The translations under genes and the position numbers were made by a program. Source: Candidatus Proximibacter danicus (GTDB taxonomy: Bacteria > Pseudomonadota > Gammaproteobacteria > Burkholderiales > Rhodocyclaceae). From it: DNA of 51,775 nt. The notes beneath the pieces were generated by a model, which saw only the letters and a list, made by a program, of their open reading frames with translations, did no database searches and had not been told where the DNA came from. Of the stretch, positions 17,968 through 27,111 are shown one piece after another. Position 1 is the stretch's first letter. Every line of letters starts with the position of its first letter. Where the stretch lies: the NCBI GenBank assembly GCA_016710885.1, contig JADJUC010000015.1:1-51775 (forward strand). Direction: 5' to 3'.

Positions 17968-17988
17968 TTGACGTTAACGTAAACGTAA
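17968..17988 (+). promoter_or_regulatory. Probable LiuR operator
   Basis: TTGACGTTAACGTAAACGTAA contains three ACGT cores at 6- and 7-base steps, the pattern I recall for LiuR sites in proteobacteria. It lies between liuR and the first cluster gene. A related but weaker sequence, ATTAACGTAGGCAC, occurs before liuR at 17486-17499, consistent with autoregulation. Confidence 0.6.
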
Positions 17989-18006
17989 GCACTAAAAGGA
18001 CAAGCC

Positions 18007-18498
18007 ATGCACAAGCCGCTCGACGACCCCGATTTCGCCGCCCGTGTCCGCGCCAGCTTCCACAACCAGCCGGCAATGATGCTGATCGGCGCGACCATGC
18101 CGGTGATCGAGCCGGGCTATACCGAAATCCACCTGCCTTATCGGGCCGATATCACGCAGCAGCATGGCTACATCCACGGTGGGGTGGTCGGCATGATCGC
18201 CGACTCGGCGGCCGGCTACGCGGCGAATACGCTGACCTCGGCCGAGACCGGCGTGCTGACGGTGGAATACAAGATGAACCTGCTGGCACCGGCCGAAGGC
18301 CAGTTGCTGATCGCCGAGGGATCGGTGGTGCGCTACGGGCGGACGCTGATCGTCACCAAGGCCGAGGTCTTCGCCGTCAAGGACGGGAAGAAGACCTTGT
18401 GTGCGCTGATGCAGCAGACCATCATGGCGCTGCACGGGAAGAAGGAAAAAAAAAGAGAAAGAAACCAAGTAAGGAGTGAGACCCATGCAAATCCCTAG
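18007..18498 (+). CDS. PaaI-type hotdog-fold thioesterase
   Basis: 163-residue hotdog thioesterase, likely hydrolysing an acyl-CoA. Motifs are HGYIHGGVVGMIADSAAGYA (HGG, the substrate-binding helix start) and VEYKMNLLAPAEG. The C-terminal tail (KKEKKRERNQ) is highly basic and overlaps the ribosome site and start of liuA by 14 bases, so the last residues may not be functionally important. As first gene after the LiuR operator it may rescue CoA from accumulating acyl-CoA intermediates (inference). Confidence 0.85.
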   Translation: MHKPLDDPDFAARVRASFHNQPAMMLIGATMPVIEPGYTEIHLPYRADITQQHGYIHGGVVGMIADSAAGYAANTLTSAETGVLTVEYKMNLLAPAEGQLLIAEGSVVRYGRTLIVTKAEVFAVKDGKKTLCALMQQTIMALHGKKEKKRERNQVRSETHANP

Positions 18499-19657
18499 CC
18501 TCGACTTTGCCCTCGGCGAAGACATCAACATGCTGCGCGAAATGCTGCAGCGCTTTGCCGCCGAAGAAATTGCCCCGCGCGCGGCCGAGATCGACCGCGA
18601 CAATCTCTTCCCTGCTGACCTGTGGAAGAAGTTCGGCGACCTCGGCCTGCTCGGCATGACGGCGCCGGAAGAATACGGCGGCTCGAACATGGGCTACCTC
18701 GCCCACATCATCGCCATGGAAGAAATCTCGCGTGCTTCGGCCTCGGTCGGCCTCTCCTACGGCGCCCACTCCAACCTGTGCGTGAACCAGATCCGCCGCG
18801 CCGGCAACGATGCGCAGCGCGCTAAGTATCTGCCCAAGCTGATCTCCGGCGACCACGTCGGCGCGCTGGCGATGTCTGAGCCGAATGCCGGTTCCGACGT
18901 CGTCAGCATGAAGCTGAAGGCCGAGAAAAAGGGTGACCGCTACGTGCTGAACGGTTCCAAGATGTGGATCACCAACGGCGGCGATGCCGACACGCTGGTG
19001 GTTTATGCCAAGACCGATCTGAATGCCGGCGCCAAGGGCATGACCGCCTTCATCGTCGAAAAGGGCTTCAAGGGCTTCAGCCACGGTTCGCACCTCGACA
19101 AGCTCGGTATGCGCGGCTCGAACACCTACCCGCTGTTCTTCGACGACTGCGAAGTACCGGAGGAAAACGTGCTCGGCGGCGTCGGCAACGGAACGAAGGT
19201 GCTGATGTCCGGCCTCGACTACGAGCGCGCCGTGCTCTGCGGTGGCCCGCTCGGCATCATGGCCGCCTGCATGGACGTCGTCGTTCCCTTCCTGCACGAG
19301 CGCAAGCAGTTCGGCCAGGCCATCGGCGAATTCCAGCTGATGCAGGGCAAGGTCGCCGACATGTATTCGACCTGGCAGGCGACCAAGGCCTATGTCTATG
19401 CTGTCGGCCAGGCCTGCGACCGCACCGACCATGCCCGCACGCTGCGCAAGGACGCCGCCGGCGCGATCCTGTATTCCGCCGAGAAGGCGACCTGGATGGC
19501 CGGCGAGGCGATCCAGACGCTCGGCGGCGTCGGCTACACCAACGAATACCCGACCGGCCGCCTGTGGCGCGACGCCAAGCTCTACGAGATCGGTGCCGGC
19601 ACCTCGGAAATCCGCCGCATGCTGATCGGCCGCGAGCTGTTCGCCGAAACTGCGTAA
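18485..19657 (+). CDS. liuA: Isovaleryl-CoA dehydrogenase
   Basis: FAD-dependent acyl-CoA dehydrogenase oxidising isovaleryl-CoA to 3-methylcrotonyl-CoA in leucine degradation. 390 residues. FAD/substrate motifs are AMSEPNAGSDV and WITNGGDAD; LDYERAVLCGG carries the Glu placed as in isovaleryl-CoA dehydrogenases; QTLGGVGYTNEYPTGRLWRD and GTSEIRRMLIGREL close the protein. The start has GGAG at 18473-18476, about 8 bases upstream. The upstream neighbour overlaps it, implying translational coupling. Confidence 0.95.
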   Translation: MQIPSLDFALGEDINMLREMLQRFAAEEIAPRAAEIDRDNLFPADLWKKFGDLGLLGMTAPEEYGGSNMGYLAHIIAMEEISRASASVGLSYGAHSNLCVNQIRRAGNDAQRAKYLPKLISGDHVGALAMSEPNAGSDVVSMKLKAEKKGDRYVLNGSKMWITNGGDADTLVVYAKTDLNAGAKGMTAFIVEKGFKGFSHGSHLDKLGMRGSNTYPLFFDDCEVPEENVLGGVGNGTKVLMSGLDYERAVLCGGPLGIMAACMDVVVPFLHERKQFGQAIGEFQLMQGKVADMYSTWQATKAYVYAVGQACDRTDHARTLRKDAAGAILYSAEKATWMAGEAIQTLGGVGYTNEYPTGRLWRDAKLYEIGAGTSEIRRMLIGRELFAETA

Positions 19658-19703
19658 TCATTTGAGAAACCCCCGGCATTGTGCCGGACCCCTGCGAGAA
19701 ACC

Positions 19704-20847
19704 ATGACCGTCAGCCTGCGCATCATCACCGACAGCAGCGACCCTGCCATCGAACCGGTACGCCAGTTCTTCCGCAACTACGCCGGCTGGCTCGGTGTCG
19801 ACCTCAGCTTCCAGGGCTTTGCCGAAGAAATGGCCTCCCTGCCAGGCTGCTATGCGCCGCCGCAGGGCCGGTTGTGGTGTGCCGAACTCGACGGCAAGCC
19901 GGTCGGCTGCGTCGGCATCCGGCCGTTCTCGGAAGGCACGTGCGAAATGAAGCGGCTCTATGTCGAGCCCGATGCGCGGGGGCACGGCGCCGGCCATGCG
20001 CTGGCGCTGGCCGGCATCCGGGCGGCGAAGGAGCTCGGCTACAAGCGCATCCTGCTCGACACCATGCCGGCCATGCGCATGGCGGTGAAGCTCTATCGCG
20101 AGCTCGGTTTCAAGGAAGCGCCGGCCTACTACAACACGCCGATCGAAGGCACCATCTTCCTCGCGCTCGACCTGGAGAACTGGTCCGAGGACGAAGTGCG
20201 CAACGAAAACCTGTCGCACCTGTTCGACTTCAACCGCGCCTGGGCGAAGCAGATGCAGGAGGTCGACCCGACCTACTTCAGCAAGCTGTCGCAGATCCAG
20301 ACGCCGGCCTTCCTGTGGATCGGCTGCTCCGATTCGCGCGTGCCGGCCAACCAGATCGTCGGCCTGATGCCGGGTGAAGTTTTCGTTCATCGCAACGTCG
20401 CCAACCAGGTGGTGCATACCGACCTCAACTGCCTGTCGGTGATCCAGTTCGCCGTCGAGGCGCTCAAGGTGCAGCACATCATGGTCGTCGGCCACTACGG
20501 CTGCGGCGGCGTCAAGGCGGCATTGGAAAAATCCCGCGTCGGTCTGGTCGACATCTGGCTGCGCCATGTGCGCGATGTGCACGACAAGCATGTGGCCGCA
20601 GTCGATGCCCTGCCGGAAGCGCAGCGCCACGACCGGCTGTGCGAAGCTCAATGTGCTCGAACAGGCCGCCAACGTGTGCCAAACCTTTGTCGTGCAGGAC
20701 GCTTGGGCCCGAGGCCAGAAGGTGACCGTGCACGCGTGGATCTATGGCCTCGAAGACGGCCTGATGCGCGATCTCGGCTTCACCGTCAGCCAGCCCGACA
20801 AGTTCATCCCCCGATATTCCGCAGCGCTGCAGGCGCTGGGTTCCTGA
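19704..20847 (+). CDS. GNAT acetyltransferase fused to beta-carbonic anhydrase (one frameshift)
   Basis: About 380 residues after repair. Residues 1-155 are a GNAT domain (CEMKRLYVEPDARGHGAGHAL is the acetyl-CoA loop; YKRILLDTMPAM and YRELGFKEAPAYY complete the fold). With no stop it continues into a full beta-carbonic anhydrase: GCSDSRVPANQ (Cys, Asp, Arg), HRNVAN and VGHYGCGG (His, Cys). One extra base at about 20646 (GAAGCTCAATGTG) shifts the frame after DRLCE; the rest reads NVLEQAANVCQTFV to the end. The junction (ENWSEDEVRNENLSHLF) contains a GTG that could be an independent start. In the liu operon it plausibly supplies bicarbonate for methylcrotonyl-CoA carboxylase. Confidence 0.88.
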
Positions 20848-20868
20848 TCATTTGCAGAGGAGAAATTC

Positions 20869-22059
20869 ATGTCTGACCCGATCGTTATCGTTGCCGCCGC
20901 CCGTACCCCGATGGGTGCTTTTCAGGGCGCTTTTGGCAGCCTCACGGCTGCCAACCTCGGCGCCGTCGCCATCAAGGCCGCCGTCGAACGCGCCGGCCTC
21001 GACGCCAACCTGATCGACGAAGTGCTGATGGGCTGCGTGCTGCAGGCCGGCCAGGGCCAGGCCCCGGCCCGTCAGGCTGCTTTGCAGGCCGGGCTGCCGC
21101 TGTCGGCCGGCTGCGCCACCATCCACAAGGTCTGTGGCTCGGCGATGAAGGCGACCATGCTCGGCCACGACGGTATTGTTGCCGGCTCCTACGGCGTCGC
21201 CGTTGTCGGCGGCATGGAGTCGATGACCAACGCCCCCTACCTGCTGCCCAAGGCGCGCGGCGGCTATCGCCTCGGCCACGGCCAGATCCTCGACCACATG
21301 TTCCTCGATGGCCTCGAAGACGCCTACAGCAAGGAAACGCGCGGCCGCCTGATGGGTACCTTTGCCGAAGACTGCGCTGGCAGCTACGGCTTCACGCGCG
21401 AGGCGCAGGATGAATTCGCGATCCGTTCGACCACGCGCTCCAAGGCCGCCAACGGCGACGGCAGCTTCGACTGGGAAATCGCACCGGTGACGGTCAGCGG
21501 CCGCAAGGGAGATGTCGTCGTCGACAAGGACGAAGGCCCGTTTGCCGTGAATGTCGACAAGATTCCGACGCTGAAGCCGGCCTTCGCCAAGGATGGCACC
21601 GTGACCCCAGCCAACTCCTCGTCGATCTCCGACGGCGCGGCGGCACTGGTGCTGATGCGCGCCTCGCAGGCCGAGAAACTGGGCCTCCAGCCGATCGCCC
21701 GTATCGTCGGTCACCAGACCCATGCGCATGCCCCGGCGCTGTTCCCGACCGCCCCGGTCGGCGCCATGCAGAAGCTGCTGGCCAAGGCCGGCTGGACGAC
21801 CGATCAGGTCGACCTGTTCGAGATCAACGAAGCCTTCGCCGTGGTCACCATGGCCGCCATGCACGACATGAAGCTGCCGGCCGAGAAGGTCAACATCCAC
21901 GGCGGTGCCTGTGCGCTCGGCCACCCGATCGGCGCTTCCGGTGCGCGCATTGTCGTCACCCTGCTCGGCGCGCTGAAGAAGTACGGCCTGAAGCGCGGGG
22001 TCGCATCGCTGTGCATCGGCGGCGGCGAAGCCACGGCGCTCGCCGTCGAGATGCTCTGA
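20869..22059 (+). CDS. Acetyl-CoA C-acetyltransferase (thiolase)
   Basis: 396-residue thiolase. The acylated Cys is C89 in IHKVCGSAMKA, with the later motifs FEINEAFAVV and GGACALGHPIGASGAR providing the His and second Cys region. It probably interconverts acetoacetyl-CoA and two acetyl-CoA, the last step for acetoacetate from leucine, or the first step towards 3-hydroxybutyrate polymers. The AGAGGAG site at 20856-20862 sits well before the ATG. Confidence 0.93.
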   Translation: MSDPIVIVAAARTPMGAFQGAFGSLTAANLGAVAIKAAVERAGLDANLIDEVLMGCVLQAGQGQAPARQAALQAGLPLSAGCATIHKVCGSAMKATMLGHDGIVAGSYGVAVVGGMESMTNAPYLLPKARGGYRLGHGQILDHMFLDGLEDAYSKETRGRLMGTFAEDCAGSYGFTREAQDEFAIRSTTRSKAANGDGSFDWEIAPVTVSGRKGDVVVDKDEGPFAVNVDKIPTLKPAFAKDGTVTPANSSSISDGAAALVLMRASQAEKLGLQPIARIVGHQTHAHAPALFPTAPVGAMQKLLAKAGWTTDQVDLFEINEAFAVVTMAAMHDMKLPAEKVNIHGGACALGHPIGASGARIVVTLLGALKKYGLKRGVASLCIGGGEATALAVEML

Positions 22060-22070
22060 TCGGTGCTGCG

Positions 22071-22981
22071 TTGACCGCAACTTCGACCACCTACCTCAAG
22101 CTCATCGGCGCCATGTTCATGTGGGGCGGAACCTGGATCGCGGGGCGCATCGTGGCGCAGGAAGTCCCTGCACCGCTGATGGCTGCCGCCTTCCGCTTCC
22201 TCATTGCCGGGCTCGTGCTGGCCGGCTTTGCGTTGGCCACCGAGGGCAGCATTCCACGCCCGGCCGACGGGCGCGAGTGGGGCATTGTCAGCGGACTGGC
22301 GGTCACCGGCATCTTTCTTTATGCCCTCTGTTTCTTCTACGGGCTGCGCTACATCCCGGCCGGGCGCGGGGCGCTGGTCGTCGCGCTCAATCCGGTCACG
22401 GTCGTGCTCGTCGCCTGGTTCGCCGGGCAGGAGCGGATGACGCCGGTCAAACTGTGTGGTGTGGCTATCGCGTTGGCCGGCTGCCTGATGGTGATCGGCA
22501 ACGGTGACCCGCTGGCCTTGCTGCATGGCGCCATCGGCATCGGCGAATGGCTGATCGTCGGTTGCGTCTTGTGCTGGACGGCCTACACCTTCATCGGCCG
22601 CAGTGCGACCAAGACCCTGTCGCCGCTGGCGGCCACGCTCTACGCCAGCCTTCGGCGGCGCAGCCTGCTGGGCCCGTGGCGTTCGTTCAGGGCGACATCA
22701 ATCTCGGCGACTGGTCGTGGCGCGTCTGGGCCAGCGTTCTCTTTCTGGCGATTTGCGGCACGGCCCTCGGCTTCACCTGGTTTGCCGATGGCGTGCGCGT
22801 CATCGGCGCCGCCCGCGCTTCGGCCTTCATCAACCTGGTTCCCGTCTTCGCCGTACTGCAGGCCGCGGTGCTGCTCGACGAGCGCCTCGGCATGGCCGTG
22901 CTCGCCGGCGGTGTGCTGGTCATTGCCGGCGTCTGGCTGACCACCGTGACAACTCAAAATACCTTGGAGAAAACCGCATGA
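22071..22981 (+). CDS. EamA/DMT-family transporter (one frameshift)
   Basis: Inner-membrane drug/metabolite transporter of about 300 residues with ten predicted helices in two EamA repeats. First half: LIGAMFMWGGTWIAGRIVA to FYGLRYIPAGRGALVVALNPV. After TLYAS the frame is lost; it resumes as GPVAFVQGDINLGDWSWRVW and ends NTLEKTA. One missing C in GGGCCCGTGG at about 22675 restores it. The start is uncertain: TTG at 22071 fits the length; ATG at 22111 is inside the first helix. Its stop overlaps the ATG of the next gene. Substrate unknown; export of a pathway acid or amino acid is a guess from context. Confidence 0.8.
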
Positions 22982-24114
22982 TCCTCACCCAAGAACAGGA
23001 AATGATCCGCGACGCGATGCGCGACTTTTCGCAGGAGCGCCTGGCGCCGTTTGCCGGCGAATGGGACCGGGACCACACCTTCCCGGCCGAGGCCCTGAAG
23101 GAACTGGGCGAACTCGGCGCCATGGGCATGGTCGTGCCCGAGGAATGGGGCGGCGCCGGCATGGACTACATGAGCCTGGTGCTGACGCTGGAAGAAATCG
23201 CTGCCGGCGACGGCGCCACCTCGACCATCGTCAGCGTGCAGAACTCGCTGGCCTGCGGCATCACGATGAAGTACGGCAGCGACGCGCAGAAGGAGCAATA
23301 CCTGAAGCCGCTGGCCCGTGGCGACATGCTCGGCTGCTTCTGCCTGACCGAGCCGCACACCGGTTCCGACGCCTCGGCGATCACCACCCGCGCCACGCGT
23401 GACGGCGACCATTTCGTGCTGAACGGCGTCAAGCAGTTCATCACCACCGGCAAGTACGCGCAGGTCGCCATCGTCTTCGCCGTCACCGACAAGGCCGCCG
23501 GCAAGAAGGGCATCTCCTGCTTCCTGGTGCCGACCGACACCCCGGGCTACATCGTCGCCCGCGTCGAGGAAAAGATGGGGCAGAAGGCCAGCGATACCGC
23601 GCAGATCATCTTCGAAAACTGCCGCATTCCGGCTTCGTGCCTGCTCGGCAAGGAAGGCGAAGGCTACAAGATCGCCCTGTCCAACCTCGAAGCCGGCCGC
23701 ATCGGCATCGCCGCGCAGTCGGTCGGCATGGCGCGCTCGGCGCTCGATGCCGCCGTGAAGTATGCAAAGGAGCGCGTTGCCTTTGGCGTGCCGCTGACCG
23801 GCCATCAGGCGGTCAGTTTCCGCCTCGCCGACATGGCCACGCAGGTCGACGCCGCCCGCCTGATGGTGTGGCGCGCCGCGATGCTCAAGGACGCCGGCAA
23901 GCCCTGCCTGAAGGAAGCCTCGATGGCCAAGATGTTCGCCTCCGAGATGGCCGAGAAGGTCTGCTCCGACGCCATCCAGATCCACGGCGGCTACGGCTAC
24001 ACCAGCGACTTCCCGGTCGAGCGCATCTACCGCGACGTGCGCGTCTCGCAGATCTACGAAGGCGCCAACGACATCCAGCGGCTGGTGATCGGTCGCGCGA
24101 TTGTTGAAGCGTAA
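22978..24114 (+). CDS. Acyl-CoA dehydrogenase (short/branched-chain type)
   Basis: 378-residue FAD-dependent acyl-CoA dehydrogenase distinct from LiuA. Motifs: CFCLTEPHTGSDAS, FITTGKYAQVAIVF, NLEAGRIGIAAQSVGMA and the C-terminal IHGGYGYTSDFPVERIYRD, where the Glu of PVERIYRD-type short-chain enzymes is expected to vary. Likely substrates are butyryl- or 2-methylbutyryl-CoA, suggesting the operon also handles isoleucine or short fatty acids. The start at 22978 is preferred over a longer reading frame from 22603 which is the frameshifted EamA sequence read in the wrong frame. Confidence 0.92.
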   Translation: MILTQEQEMIRDAMRDFSQERLAPFAGEWDRDHTFPAEALKELGELGAMGMVVPEEWGGAGMDYMSLVLTLEEIAAGDGATSTIVSVQNSLACGITMKYGSDAQKEQYLKPLARGDMLGCFCLTEPHTGSDASAITTRATRDGDHFVLNGVKQFITTGKYAQVAIVFAVTDKAAGKKGISCFLVPTDTPGYIVARVEEKMGQKASDTAQIIFENCRIPASCLLGKEGEGYKIALSNLEAGRIGIAAQSVGMARSALDAAVKYAKERVAFGVPLTGHQAVSFRLADMATQVDAARLMVWRAAMLKDAGKPCLKEASMAKMFASEMAEKVCSDAIQIHGGYGYTSDFPVERIYRDVRVSQIYEGANDIQRLVIGRAIVEA

Positions 24115-24141
24115 TTTCACCCGACAACCAGGAGAATGGCG

Positions 24142-24756
24142 ATGACTGATGTGACGAATAATGCGCTCGAGTTTTACTTCGACTTCTCTTCTCCCTACGG
24201 CTATCTCGCCGCCGAGCGCATCGATGAACTCGCTGCCAAATACGGCCGCAAGGTCAAGTGGCGGCCGGTGCTGCTCGGCGTCATCTTCAAGTCGACTGGC
24301 GCTGCGCCGCTGACCATGGTGCCGATGAAGGGCGAATACTCGAAGATGGATTTCGTCCGTTCGGCGCGCTTCATGGGCATCCCGTACAACCCGCCGTCGC
24401 GCTTTCCGCTGCCGACGCAGGTCGCCGCGCGTGCCTACTACTGGTTGCATGAGCGCGACTGCGGCATGGCCCGTGCCTTTGCCAAGGCCTCCTACCGTGC
24501 CTTGTTTGTCGATGATCGCGATATCTCCGATCCTGAAGTGGTGCTGGAGATGGCCGCCAAGGTTGGCGCTGATCGCGCCGCCGTTGCCGCAGGGGTGGAA
24601 ACGCCTGAGATCAAGGATCGCCTCAAGGCCGAAGTGGCTGCTGCCATCGAGAAGGGTGTGTTCGGATCGCCCTTCATCGTCTGTGACGGCGAAGCCTTCT
24701 TCGGTGCCGACCGCCTGCCGCAGCTTGAAGCGCGGCTGTCCGGCAAGGAATTCTGA
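24142..24756 (+). CDS. DsbA-family oxidoreductase / 2-hydroxychromene-2-carboxylate isomerase-like
   Basis: 204-residue thioredoxin-fold protein of the HCCA isomerase/kappa-GST type: FYFDFSSPYGYLAAERI at the start (Ser in place of the redox Cys), WRPVLLGVIFKSTG, and VFGSPFIVCDGEAFFGADRL near the end. Enzymes of this group use glutathione on aromatic or acyl substrates; the true substrate here is unknown. The ATG at 24142 is 7 bases from an AGGAGA site, whereas the ATG at 24136 touches it, so 24142 is preferred. Its last base is the first of the next gene (TGATG overlap). Confidence 0.8.
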   Translation: MTDVTNNALEFYFDFSSPYGYLAAERIDELAAKYGRKVKWRPVLLGVIFKSTGAAPLTMVPMKGEYSKMDFVRSARFMGIPYNPPSRFPLPTQVAARAYYWLHERDCGMARAFAKASYRALFVDDRDISDPEVVLEMAAKVGADRAAVAAGVETPEIKDRLKAEVAAAIEKGVFGSPFIVCDGEAFFGADRLPQLEARLSGKEF

Positions 24757-25436
24757 TGCACGACTGGCAACCTCGCCGGATATGCGTCTTCTGCGGCTCG
24801 GCCAAGGGTCGGCGGCCGGAGTATGCCGAGACCGCAGTGGCCATGGGCAAGCTGCTGGCGGCGCGTGGCATCGGCCTCGTCTACGGCGGCGGCAATATCG
24901 GCCTGATGGGGCTGGTGGCGGACGCCTGCCTGCAGGCTGGTGGCGAGGTTACTGGCGTCATCCCCGAGGCACTGATGGCCAAGGAAGTCGGCCATCTCGA
25001 CCTGACGGCGCTGGAAGTGGTCGACTCGATGCATACGCGCAAGGCACGCATGGCCGAATTGTCGGATGGCTTCATCGCGCTGCCCGGAGGTTTTGGCACC
25101 TTCGAGGAGCTGTGCGAGATGCTGACCTGGGGCCAGCTCGGCTTTCACGAGAAGCCGGTTGGCCTGGTGAATGTGGCGAACTATTACGGGCCGCTGATCG
25201 AATTGTGCGATCGCGCGGTCGATGAAGGTTTCATGCGCCCGGAACATCGTGGGCTGCTGCAGGACGCGGCAACGCCGGAAGCGGTACTGGTAGCGATGGC
25301 CAGCCACACGCCGGTGAAGCTGGAAAAATGGACTGAAAGGAAAACTGCAACCACGCGTTTTAAGGCGCTCCTTGAAGGCCAAAAAGCGAGGAGACATGAC
25401 AATACTCAAAACCCAACTCAACGCCCGTTCGGCTGA
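24756..25436 (+). CDS. LOG-family nucleoside monophosphate phosphoribohydrolase
   Basis: 226 residues with the Rossmann-like LOG fold: CVFCGSAKGRRPEYAE, LVYGGGNIGLMGLVADA and the signature PGGFGTFEELCEMLTW. Family members release adenine-type bases from their 5'-monophosphates (cytokinin activation in plants; nucleotide salvage in bacteria). The last 30 residues are basic and unlike family ends, and the gene overlaps liuB by 41 bases; a hidden frameshift near 25330 is possible. Confidence 0.85.
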   Translation: MHDWQPRRICVFCGSAKGRRPEYAETAVAMGKLLAARGIGLVYGGGNIGLMGLVADACLQAGGEVTGVIPEALMAKEVGHLDLTALEVVDSMHTRKARMAELSDGFIALPGGFGTFEELCEMLTWGQLGFHEKPVGLVNVANYYGPLIELCDRAVDEGFMRPEHRGLLQDAATPEAVLVAMASHTPVKLEKWTERKTATTRFKALLEGQKARRHDNTQNPTQRPFG

Positions 25437-27004
25437 TTTCCAGTCGAACGTGGCGGCCATGCAGACGGTGGTCGACGACCTGCATGTCACCGTCGACAAG
25501 ATCGCCCTCGGCGGCCCCGAAGCCGCGCGGCAGAAGCATCTCGCCCGTGGCAAGCTGCTGCCGCGCGAGCGCGTCGCCGGCCTGCTCGATCCCGGTACGC
25601 CCTTCCTCGAAGTCTCGCAGCTCGCCGCACACGGCATGTACGGCGGCGACGTTCCTGCGGCGTCGGTGATCGCCGGCATCGGCCGCGTGAACGGCGTCGA
25701 ATGCATGATCGTCGCCAACGACGCGACGGTGAAGGGCGGCACCTACTACCCGCTGACGGTGAAGAAGCACCTGCGCGCGCAGGAGATCGCGCTGGAGAAC
25801 CGCCTGCCCTGCGTCTACCTGGTCGACTCCGGCGGCGCTTTCCTGCCGATGCAGGACGAGGTCTTCCCGGACAAGGAACACTTCGGCCGCATCTTCTTCA
25901 ACCAGGCCAACCTGTCGGCGAAGGGCATCCCGCAGATCGCCGCCGTCATGGGCTCGTGCACCGCCGGCGGCGCCTACGTGCCGGCGATGTGCGACGAGTC
26001 GATCATCGTCAAGGATCAGGGCACCATCTTTCTCGGCGGCCCGCCGCTGGTGAAGGCCGCGACCGGCGAAGTGGTGACCGGCCGAAGACCTCGGCGGCGC
26101 CGACGTGCATACGCGCATCTCCGGCGTGGCCGACCACCTCGCCGAGAACGACCAGCATGCGCTGGCGATCGCCCGGCGCATCGTGCGCGACCTCAACTGG
26201 CAAAAGAATCCGCCGGTCACGCTGCAGCAACCGGTCGAGCCGCTCTATGCGACGGAGGAGTTGTACGGCGTCATTCCGACCGACACCAAGAAGCCCTTCG
26301 ACGTGCGCGAGATCATCGCCCGCATCGTCGACGGCTCCGATTTCGACGAGTTCAAGTCGCGCTACGGCACGACGCTGGTCTGCGGCTTCGCCCGCATCTG
26401 GGGCTACCCGGTCGGCATCGTCGCCAACAACGGCATCCTGTTCTCGGAGAGCGCGCTGAAGGGCGCGCACTTCATCGAGCTGTGCGCCCAGCGCGGCATT
26501 CCGCTGGTCTTCCTGCAGAACATCACCGGCTTCATGGTCGGCCGCAAGTACGAGAACGGCGGCATCGCCCGCGACGGCGCCAAGATGGTCACCGCCGTGG
26601 CCACGGCCAAGGTGCCGAAGTTCACGGTGATCATCGGCGGCTCCTTCGGCGCCGGCAACTACGGCATGTGCGGCCGCGCCTACTCGCCGCGCTTCCTGTG
26701 GATGTGGCCGAACGCGCGCATCTCGGTGATGGGCGGCGAGCAGGCCGCTGGCGTGCTGGCCACGGTCAAGCGCGACGGCATCGAGGCCGCTGGCAAGACC
26801 TGGAGCGCGGAAGAGGAAGCGCAGTTCAAGGCGCCGATCCGCGAGCAGTACGAGACGCAGGGCCATCCCTACTACGCCAGCGCCCGCCTGTGGGACGACG
26901 GCGTGATCGATCCGGCCGATACCCGCCGCGTGCTGGCCCTCGGCCTTTCCGCCTCGATGAATGCTCCCGCCGAAGAAACTAAGTTCGGCATCTTCCGGAT
27001 GTGA
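25396..27004 (+). CDS. liuB: Methylcrotonyl-CoA carboxylase, carboxyltransferase subunit (one frameshift)
   Basis: Transfers the carboxyl group from biotin to 3-methylcrotonyl-CoA. About 535 residues after repair. N-terminal region: GKLLPRERVAGLLDPGTPFLE; crotonase-like halves include GSCTAGGAYVPAMCDE and, later, QNITGFMVGRKYE and GGSFGAGNYGMCGRAY. At about 26081, GTGACCGGCCGAAGACCTCGG has one G too many after ATGEVVT; removing it yields AEDLGGADVHTRISGVADH. The downstream half is intact to the end at IFRM. ATG 25396 is preferred, as the family start is TILKTQLN. Confidence 0.93.
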
Positions 27005-27017
27005 TCAATGAAAACCA

Positions 27018-27102
27018 TTAACCACAGAGACACAGAGACACAGAGAAAATCATTTTTCGATTTCTCTGTTTTTCCTCTGGGCCTCTGTGTCTCTGTGGTT
27101 AA
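27018..27102 (+). repeat. ACAGAG palindromic repeat, copy 2 (liuB-liuC gap)
   Basis: Left arm TTAACCACAGAG followed by two further ACACAGAG units, then GAGAAAATC. The right arm ends CTCTGTGTCTCTGTGGTTAA. This copy has the most exact outer stem. It begins 13 bases after liuB; its last AA is part of the AAGGAG ribosome site of liuC, 5 bases before the ATG. Confidence 0.92.
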
Positions 27103-27111
27103 GGAGATTTA

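Noticed and set aside
22603..22977. N-terminal extension of the acyl-CoA dehydrogenase to 503 residues
   Set aside because: The extra 125 residues are EamA sequence read out of frame; the family start is at 22978.
22954..24450. A 498-residue minus-strand open frame
   Set aside because: Antisense to the acyl-CoA dehydrogenase gene, His/Val/Gly-rich shadow without a domain.
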